From: Sphingomonas sp. AP4-R1
GTDB lineage: Bacteria > Pseudomonadota > Alphaproteobacteria > Sphingomonadales > Sphingomonadaceae
Direction of reading: 5' to 3'
Assembly (NCBI RefSeq): GCF_013113735.1
Contig: NZ_CP053346.1
Location: forward strand, 1,378,001-1,442,000
Length of the DNA: 64,000 bases
Positions 55,322 to 61,706 of the stretch are shown piece by piece (the first letter of the stretch is position 1; each line of letters starts with the position of its first letter). The notes beneath the pieces are model-generated. The model did no database searches. It was not told the origin of the DNA and saw nothing but the letters and a program-made list of their open reading frames with translations. Both the position numbers and the translations under genes were made by a program.

Positions 55322-56953
55322 ATGTCGAAGCTGTTTTACGGGGACAATCTGGAGGTGCTGCGCGCGCATATCGCGGACGCCTCGGTCGATCTGGTCTATC
55401 TCGATCCGCCGTTCAACTCGAACGCGAGCTACAATATTCTGTTCAAGGCGCCGAACGGGGCGGGCGCGGATGCGAGCATCGAGGCGTTCGACGATACCTG
55501 GGCGTGGGGGCCGGCGGCGAGCGCGGCGCTGATGGACATCACCGAAAGCGGCAACCACCGCCTCCATGTGCTGATGCAGGCGATGCGGACGGCGATCGGC
55601 GAGAATGCGATGATGGCCTATCTGGCGATGATGGCGGTGCGTCTGGTGGAACTGCACCGCGTGCTGAAGCCGACGGGAAGCCTGTATCTCCACTGCGATC
55701 CCACCGCGAGCCATTATCTGAAGCTGGTGCTGGATGCGGTGTTCGGGGCGGAGAATTACCGGAACGAGATCACGTGGAAACGAACGACGACGCACAGCGA
55801 CAGCAAGACCTGGAGCAAGGTCAGCGACGTCATCTTATTCTACACCAAGTCACGCCAATTCATCTGGAATACGCCGCGCGAGGCGCATGGAGACGACTAT
55901 GTCTCCACCAAATACCGGCTGGACGACGAGGATGGCCGCGGTCGTTACCGGCTGGACAATATGACGAGTCCCAGTCCGCGGCCGAACATGATGTACGAAT
56001 GGATCGGTTTTCCCTTTCCGCCGATGGGATGGCGCTACAAGCGCGAGACGATGCAGCGACTCCACGATGAAGGACGTATACGCTATCCTCTGAAATCGGA
56101 CGGAACGCCGGACCTGTCGCGCCGTCCCCAACTGAAACGGTATCTGGAGGAAATGGAGGGCGGCGTCGTGGGCTCCGTATGGACCGACATCCCGCCGATC
56201 AATTCGCAGGCGCAGGAGCGCCTCGGCTATCCTACGCAGAAACCGATCGTGCTGCTCGAGCGCATCATCGCCGCCTCCTCCAATCCCGGCGATGTCGTGC
56301 TGGATCCTTTTTGCGGGTGCGGGACGGCGGTCGATGCGGCGCAGAAGCTTGGGCGGCGCTGGATCGGGATCGATGTCACGCATCTCGCGATCGGACTGAT
56401 CGAGAAGCGCCTTCGTGCGGGCTATGGCGACCATCTCCGCTTCGAGACGATCGGCTCCCCGCGCGATCTCGCCTCGGCGCAGCGGCTGGCGGAGGATGAC
56501 CCGCACCAGTTTCAGGCGTGGATCACGCTGCGGCTGGGCGGCTATCCGTGGATGGGCGGGCGCAAGGGCGGCGACAAGGGTGTCGATGGCTATTTCTATT
56601 ATGTCGGCATGAACGGAGCGACCGAGACGGGCGTGATCTCGGTGAAGGCCGGTCACAACGTCAATCCGGCAATGGTGCGCGATCTGGGGCGCGTGATGCA
56701 GCGCGACGGCCACCGGCTCGGCCTGTTCGTCTGCGCGGCGCTGCCGACCAGGGGCATGATCGAGGAGGCCAACAGCCACGGCCTGATCGAGACCGAATTC
56801 GGCCGCTATCCCGCGCTGCAGATCTTCACGCTGGCCGAGCTGTTTCAGGACCGGCACCCACGCCTGCCGCCCCTCGTCAGCCCCCACCGCCGGGCGCCGC
56901 GCGTGGAGACGCGCGTCAGCCATCAGGCGGGCGCACAGGCAAGCCTGATCTGA
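55322..56953 (+). CDS. DNA methyltransferase (beta class) with a nuclease-like C-terminal domain
   Basis: A 543-residue protein. Motif IV, YLDPPFN (D28-F31), is near the N-terminus and the AdoMet-binding motif I, DPFCGCGT (D328 onward), comes later, the order of beta-class N4-cytosine/N6-adenine enzymes. Residues about 395-500 have a second domain with GGDKGVDG (D422), ISVKAG (K442) and MVRDLGRVMQRDGHRLGLFV, which resembles an Mrr-type PD-(D/E)XK fold with Ser in place of the usual Glu/Gln before Lys. So it is a methyltransferase with a nuclease-like or inactive recognition domain. The ATG after GGGGGAGGGG is chosen. Confidence 0.85.
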   Translation: MSKLFYGDNLEVLRAHIADASVDLVYLDPPFNSNASYNILFKAPNGAGADASIEAFDDTWAWGPAASAALMDITESGNHRLHVLMQAMRTAIGENAMMAYLAMMAVRLVELHRVLKPTGSLYLHCDPTASHYLKLVLDAVFGAENYRNEITWKRTTTHSDSKTWSKVSDVILFYTKSRQFIWNTPREAHGDDYVSTKYRLDDEDGRGRYRLDNMTSPSPRPNMMYEWIGFPFPPMGWRYKRETMQRLHDEGRIRYPLKSDGTPDLSRRPQLKRYLEEMEGGVVGSVWTDIPPINSQAQERLGYPTQKPIVLLERIIAASSNPGDVVLDPFCGCGTAVDAAQKLGRRWIGIDVTHLAIGLIEKRLRAGYGDHLRFETIGSPRDLASAQRLAEDDPHQFQAWITLRLGGYPWMGGRKGGDKGVDGYFYYVGMNGATETGVISVKAGHNVNPAMVRDLGRVMQRDGHRLGLFVCAALPTRGMIEEANSHGLIETEFGRYPALQIFTLAELFQDRHPRLPPLVSPHRRAPRVETRVSHQAGAQASLI

Positions 56954-57026
56954 GGTTTGCGGTTTAAACTGCCATCGGTGCGTTGACACGAATCAGCAGC
57001 CTGCCTATGTCGCCCGCCGCTGACAC

Positions 57027-57100
57027 TGCCCTGTCGTCTAAAGGTAAGACCACGGACTCTGACTCCGTTAATTGAGGTTCGAATCCTCACGGGGCATCCA
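57027..57100 (+). tRNA. tRNA-Gln (CTG)
   Basis: A 74-nt cloverleaf with CCA encoded. The acceptor stem TGCCCTG pairs with CGGGGCA. The anticodon stem ACGGA/TCCGT closes the loop CTCTGAC, giving anticodon CTG, which reads CAG; the T loop GTTCGAATC is canonical. Confidence 0.93.
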
Positions 57101-57292
57101 GCATTCTCCTCTGTTCATCGCCGGTGCCGCATGGTGCGAGGATTGCGCGGCGAGCCGAAGGGCGCGTGCCATCGGCGCGCCTAACGGATGGGATCAGCGC
57201 CGCGTCAACCGGTGAGCGATCCCGTCGGCCCGATCCTCTAATCTGCCGCCGTCCTTAGGCCTCCGCCCCCTCATCCGTTCGCGCGCGCCGCC

Positions 57293-58768
57293 TCATCCCG
57301 CCTTCGGCGCCGATCTCTTCGTCACGGCTTTGGCGAAGGTGATTTCGCCCGTCGCGGATACCGTGAAGCGATAGGCTTCGTTCATGAAGCGTTTGCCCGA
57401 GTGCGTGAAGGTCAGCACGCGTTCGCCATCGGTGCGGACGTGGGCGATGCCGAAATTGGTGCGCTCGAACGCGAAGATGCGGCGGGCCGGAGTCTTCGGA
57501 TCCTGGACATAGCCCAGAGTCTTGAAGAAGGCGGCCAACTCCGTGCAGAAGATCACGGCGGGCGTGGTTCTCGCGGCCTTGCCAAGGGCTGCCATCAGCG
57601 TCGCGCGAGGGTGGATATATTCCTTGGCCTCGCTCTCGTCGCCCGACGAGATGAGCGAGACGACCGCGCCGATCTCCTTCAGGAATTCCATGTCGAAATC
57701 GGCCGAGCCATGGTGCGGCGCCTTCAGGATCTCCGAGCTCAGAGCGGCCGCCGGCATCGCCTCGCGCAGGCGCTGGCTCGCCTCCTGATTCATGTCGCCG
57801 GTGAAGAAGAAGCGAACATTGCCGTAGCGCAGCCGGAAATTGATCGAATGGCCGTTGATCGTGTGCGAGGCGGACAGCGAGCCGCGGCTGCCCGGCGCGA
57901 TCGTGCCCAGCATCAGTTCGGCATCGTCGGGCGGGCTGCGCAGAAAGCGCAACGCGGGCCCGCCCGCCACGTCGTCCACGATCGGGCCGAGCAGTTCGAC
58001 CGCGATATTCTCGTCCGCCAGAAAATCGAACGCGCCGGTCGAAAGATGATCGAGCCGGCGCCGTTCGATCGGCGCTCCCGTCGCGCGCTGCGTGCGCGGT
58101 TCCCAGGCGGCAAGCGTCTGAACCCATGTTTCGAACTTGCTGTTGCGCTCGGTGGCGGGAAGGCTGGCGGGATCGTCCACGAGCGCGGTGATGAAGGTTT
58201 CCGTGCCCACCTTGGTGGTGGCGCCGAACATGTCCTTGTCGGCGCGATCATGGCCGTCGGGCGCCTTGCCGGGGCGCTTCACGAGCCCGTTATGATAGAC
58301 GCGGCGCGGCGCGACGAAGATGCGCTTGGCCGGCCGGCTGTCCGTTTCGGATTTGCGGAGTTCGGTCAGTCCCTCGAAATGATCCGCGTCGCCATGTGTG
58401 ATCAGCATCAGATCCACGATCAGGGGGTCGGCATCGCTGGTGCCGGGAAAGCGGGCATTGGCGTGGCGCGCGAACAGCTGGTTGTCGCCGCCATCGATGA
58501 ACATCACCTTCCCGTCCGGCGTCTCGAGGATCAGCCCGTCGCCCTGCTGGACATCGACCATCGAGAGGCGGAGCAGGCCGGTGTCGCGGAATTGGGTTTC
58601 CGCCTTCACCGTGCCGCGTGCGATCACACCGCGCGCGCCGTGGACGGCGATCTTCAATGTCGTGCCGCGATCCTCCAGGATCTCGACCTTGTCTCCCCAG
58701 TAGAATTGGTCCTCGCCGCCGTTCTCCAGCCGCATGTTGACGATGTCGTCGTCGATATATTTGAACAT
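57293..58768 (-). CDS. MBL-fold metallo-hydrolase (ComEC-like beta-lactamase domain)
   Basis: A 491-residue soluble protein. An N-terminal SH3-like stretch (residues about 20-60, WGDKVEILEDRGTTLKIAVH) precedes an MBL domain with VDVQQGDGLILETPDG, LITHGDADHFEGL (H125, D127, D129, H130), FFFTGDMNQEA and LKAPHHGSADFD. These match the C-terminal nuclease-like domain of ComEC proteins, but the competence pore is absent. It probably hydrolyses a phosphodiester or related bond in the cytoplasm. It lies between tRNA-Gln and the dipeptidase gene. Function unknown. Confidence 0.82.
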   Translation of the reverse strand: MFKYIDDDIVNMRLENGGEDQFYWGDKVEILEDRGTTLKIAVHGARGVIARGTVKAETQFRDTGLLRLSMVDVQQGDGLILETPDGKVMFIDGGDNQLFARHANARFPGTSDADPLIVDLMLITHGDADHFEGLTELRKSETDSRPAKRIFVAPRRVYHNGLVKRPGKAPDGHDRADKDMFGATTKVGTETFITALVDDPASLPATERNSKFETWVQTLAAWEPRTQRATGAPIERRRLDHLSTGAFDFLADENIAVELLGPIVDDVAGGPALRFLRSPPDDAELMLGTIAPGSRGSLSASHTINGHSINFRLRYGNVRFFFTGDMNQEASQRLREAMPAAALSSEILKAPHHGSADFDMEFLKEIGAVVSLISSGDESEAKEYIHPRATLMAALGKAARTTPAVIFCTELAAFFKTLGYVQDPKTPARRIFAFERTNFGIAHVRTDGERVLTFTHSGKRFMNEAYRFTVSATGEITFAKAVTKRSAPKAG

Positions 58769-58961
58769 GACGCCCCCTCTCCCCCCTGAAAGATCGAATC
58801 ACGTTCCACGAACGTTACATCCTGCCGTTCCATTATTGTGAAAAATGCGGCCGGACCTGTTCGGTCGTGACAAAACGGGCGGGGATGTCGATCCGCAGGC
58901 GCTCCGGACCGCGCCGATCGCGCCTCTTGTGCGATGCAGCGTGGGCCGTCATCGTGCGGAC

Positions 58962-60236
58962 ATGTCGAAACTCTCCGCTTTTGCCGCTGCCCTTCTTTCC
59001 GTCACGGCCGTGACGGCACTCGCGGCTACCCCGCCCACCGACCCGGCAATGGCGCGCGCGCTGAAGATCATGGCGACGACGCCGATGATCGACGGGCACA
59101 ATGACTGGGCGGAGAGCCTGCGTGGGCGCGACGGCGAGAAGCGTTGGACGATGCCCCTCGACAGCCTGCCCGCCTACATGACGGACATCACGCGGCTGCG
59201 GCAGGGGCGCGTGGGCGGGCAATTCTGGTCGGTCTATGTGCCGGCCAATCTGCCCGAGCAGGAGCAGGTGATCGAGACGCTGGAGCAGATCGATCTCGTG
59301 CGCGATATCGTCGCGCGCTATCCGGGCACGTTCGAGCTGGCGACCACCGCCGCCGACGTGCGCCGCATCCACAAGGCCGGGCGGATCGCCTCGATGATGG
59401 GCGTGGAGGGCGGCGGCCAGATCGACCAGCGCTTCGCCGTGCTGCGCGCCTATCGGGCGCTGGGCGCGTCCTATCTGACGCTGACGCATGCGGTGACGAT
59501 CGACTGGGCGGACAGCGCCACGGATGATCCCAAGCATGGCGGGCTCACCCCCTTCGGCAAGGCGGTGGTGCATGAGCTGAACCGGCTGGGCATGCTGGTG
59601 GACCTGAGCCATGTCGCCGAAAGCGTGATGAAGGATGCGCTGGCCGTCTCGAAGGCGCCGGTGATCTTCTCGCATTCGAGCGCGAAGGGCGTGGACGATC
59701 ATCCGCGCGACGTGTCCGACGAGGTGCTGAAGCTGGTCGCGAAGAATGGGGGCGTCGTGATGGTGACGTTCGCGCCGGCTTATGTGTCGCACGATTATCG
59801 CGTGTGGGGATCGGAGCGCGCGGCCGAGAAGACGCGGCTCAACGCGCCGCCCTTCGGGGGCATGTTCATCGGCGAGCCGGACAAGGCGGCGGCGGCGCTG
59901 GCGGAATGGGACAAGGCGCATCCGCGACCGGAGGTGACGCTGGCGATGGTGGCCGATCATATCGATCATGTGGCGAAGGTGGCGGGGGTCGACCATGTCG
60001 GCGTGGGCTCCGACTTCGATGGCGTGAGCGATCTGCCGACGGGGCTGAAGGATGTCGCCGCCTATCCGGCGCTGCTGGCCGAACTGATCCGGCGCGGCTG
60101 GAGCGACGCCGATGTGGCGAAGGTGGCGGGTGGCAACGTGCTGCGCGTGATGGAAGGCGCCGAGAAGGTGGCGGCGGGGATGAAAAGCGAGCTGCCCGCG
60201 ACGGGCACGCTGGCGGCGCTGGACGGTGCGAAGTAG
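58962..60236 (+). CDS. Membrane dipeptidase (M19 family), exported
   Basis: A 424-residue protein with a signal peptide (MSKLSAFAAALLSVTAVTAL). The metal site residues are visible: MIDGHNDWAE (HxD), MMGVEGGGQ (bridging Glu), PVIFSHSSAKGV and GVGSDFDGV. Family members cleave dipeptides using two zinc ions. The ATG at 58962 is used since the upstream frame is unlike the family. Length is normal. Confidence 0.93.
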   Translation: MSKLSAFAAALLSVTAVTALAATPPTDPAMARALKIMATTPMIDGHNDWAESLRGRDGEKRWTMPLDSLPAYMTDITRLRQGRVGGQFWSVYVPANLPEQEQVIETLEQIDLVRDIVARYPGTFELATTAADVRRIHKAGRIASMMGVEGGGQIDQRFAVLRAYRALGASYLTLTHAVTIDWADSATDDPKHGGLTPFGKAVVHELNRLGMLVDLSHVAESVMKDALAVSKAPVIFSHSSAKGVDDHPRDVSDEVLKLVAKNGGVVMVTFAPAYVSHDYRVWGSERAAEKTRLNAPPFGGMFIGEPDKAAAALAEWDKAHPRPEVTLAMVADHIDHVAKVAGVDHVGVGSDFDGVSDLPTGLKDVAAYPALLAELIRRGWSDADVAKVAGGNVLRVMEGAEKVAAGMKSELPATGTLAALDGAK

Positions 60237-60251
60237 ACGGGCTCGCGTCGA

Positions 60252-60890
60252 TCAGATGATCCCGGAACGGACGGCGATGACCGCCGCATGCACCTTGTTC
60301 TTCGCCTCCAGCTTGCGGACGGCATTGGACAGGTGAAATTCGACCGTGCGCTGGCTGATCGCCACGATTCTTGATGTTTCCCAGGCGGTCTTGCCGATAC
60401 TGACCCACCGCAGGCACTCGATCTCACGCGTGCTGAGGTTGGGGTCGGCGTCGGGCGGAGCCTCCTGAAGCTCCGGAAGGTTCTCTTCTTCCGCCAGTGG
60501 CGTGGTGCCGAACTGGCGCAACTCGGTCGTATCCGTGACGCATCCCAGAGCGCGGCGATGCTGACGGGAGTCGATGATCAGCGAAGCGATCGAGCGCCAC
60601 CAGCGCACCTGCCCGTCCGCCCGGACCACGCGGAAATCGATATGATATCGCTCGTCGGCCTCGACCATCGCGTTGATGCCGGCGAGATCCAGCGCGGTTG
60701 CCTGATGGCGATCGGCGGGGAGAACATAGACGCTGAACTCGGCGATCGATCGAATCGATCCGGGCGGAACCCCCAGCAAATGGCACCATGTGGCATCGCA
60801 CTCCAGCACGTCCGCATCGATGTCATAATCCCACAACCCGATGCCAAGATCCTCGAAGTGGGACGTCAACCTCGCCAAATCGATGTCCAT
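60252..60890 (-). CDS. PAS domain LuxR-family transcriptional regulator
   Basis: A 212-residue protein with a PAS domain (DLGIGLWDYDIDADVLECDA; YHIDFRVVRADGQVRWWRS) and a C-terminal GerE helix-turn-helix (LSTREIECLRWVSIGKTAWE, SQRTVEFHLSNAVRKLEAKN). No receiver or AHL-binding domain is present, so its signal is probably a small ligand or redox cue sensed by PAS. The ATG at 60890 follows AAGGAA. It is divergent from the two-gene unit starting near 61175, whose upstream region holds a 16-bp palindrome, so it may control that unit and itself. That is inference. Confidence 0.88.
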   Translation of the reverse strand: MDIDLARLTSHFEDLGIGLWDYDIDADVLECDATWCHLLGVPPGSIRSIAEFSVYVLPADRHQATALDLAGINAMVEADERYHIDFRVVRADGQVRWWRSIASLIIDSRQHRRALGCVTDTTELRQFGTTPLAEEENLPELQEAPPDADPNLSTREIECLRWVSIGKTAWETSRIVAISQRTVEFHLSNAVRKLEAKNKVHAAVIAVRSGII

Positions 60891-61040
60891 CGAATTCCTT
60901 TCCAATAGACGATAGTTATCATCCTAAATAATTTTTATTGTTTTCTATGTTGAATGATCAATGAATAAACTGAAAGACAAGATACGAAAATTGTTGCAAT
61001 GCAGTAACGAAAAAAACGCGAACGAGCGCGAATTGGTTCC

Positions 61041-61056
61041 CTCGTAAATTTACGAG
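61041..61056. promoter_or_regulatory. Perfect 16-bp palindrome, possible operator
   Basis: CTCGTAAATTTACGAG is an exact palindrome in an unusually AT-rich stretch (about 60900-61070) between the PAS-LuxR regulator and the divergent small-gene pair. A palindrome of this size beside a LuxR-type HTH gene is a natural operator candidate. Confidence 0.5.
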
Positions 61057-61174
61057 TTTAACAATGATTTGCAGTTGTCGCATAGGAGTGCGGTGTCGTT
61101 CACGCCATGTGAGAAGAATACATGATCTTCCGGCAAATGGGGCAGCTATAGTGACGTATCGGGACGTCCTTACG

Positions 61175-61342
61175 ATGTCTGGGAGTGATCTGATCGCGCT
61201 TTACGGCGTAAAGGCCGAACAGATGATTATAGATCTTCTGATAATGGCACTCAAAAGCGGCGAGGATGAAGCGAACGGGATCGAGCAGAAGCTTCTGCAG
61301 GTCCAGCGTGAGGTGTGGAGAAGGGGCAGGAGGATGTCATGA
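61175..61342 (+). CDS. Small protein of unknown function, first of a two-gene unit
   Basis: A 55-residue protein beginning MSGSDLIALYGVKAEQMIID and ending REVWRRGRRMS, mostly helical by pattern. A GTG at 61151 would add eight residues. Its stop overlaps the ATG of the next gene (ATGA), so the two are coupled. I recognise no family. Confidence 0.6.
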   Translation: MSGSDLIALYGVKAEQMIIDLLIMALKSGEDEANGIEQKLLQVQREVWRRGRRMS

Positions 61343-61656
61343 GCAGACCTCTGGTTCGATCGGCGAAGCATTGCGAAGATATGCGCGACGATCCGGTCGC
61401 ATTCCTCCTGTCGCGGCAGGCGCGGGGAGATGTGATCAACCAGAGGCTGCTCGCCGAACGCAGGGACGAGACGCTGGAGCGCGAGCTGACGGCGGTTTCA
61501 AACGCCGGGCGGATCGCGCATCTGGCGAAAGCCCTGCAATCGCGGTGGGATCCGGGCCGCGACGACGGTGGAGTCGATGCGATCACGCGACGGGAGGCCG
61601 GGGCCGCCGACCGGAAGGGGTGGCGGCCCGCGACCTCCGCCGGCGGGGTTGGATAA
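61339..61656 (+). CDS. Protein of unknown function, second of a two-gene unit
   Basis: A 105-residue protein with a helical first half (PVAFLLSRQARGDVINQRLL) and a glycine-rich, probably disordered C-terminal half (GVDAITRREAGAADRKG). CAGGAGG precedes its ATG, which overlaps the preceding stop. It is followed within about 50 bp by the end of the convergent TonB receptor gene. No family recognised; low sequence complexity near the end. Confidence 0.6.
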   Translation: MSRPLVRSAKHCEDMRDDPVAFLLSRQARGDVINQRLLAERRDETLERELTAVSNAGRIAHLAKALQSRWDPGRDDGGVDAITRREAGAADRKGWRPATSAGGVG

Positions 61657-61706
61657 GGAAGACTGTCCTTATTCGCCCTTCCGAAACCGAAGGGGCGGGA
61701 AAGGGC

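Noticed and set aside
57027..57292. tRNA-Gln as an integration site for an island
   Set aside because: I found no repeated tRNA 3' end and no integrase gene in the window; the link to the neighbouring methyltransferase and MBL genes remains only positional.
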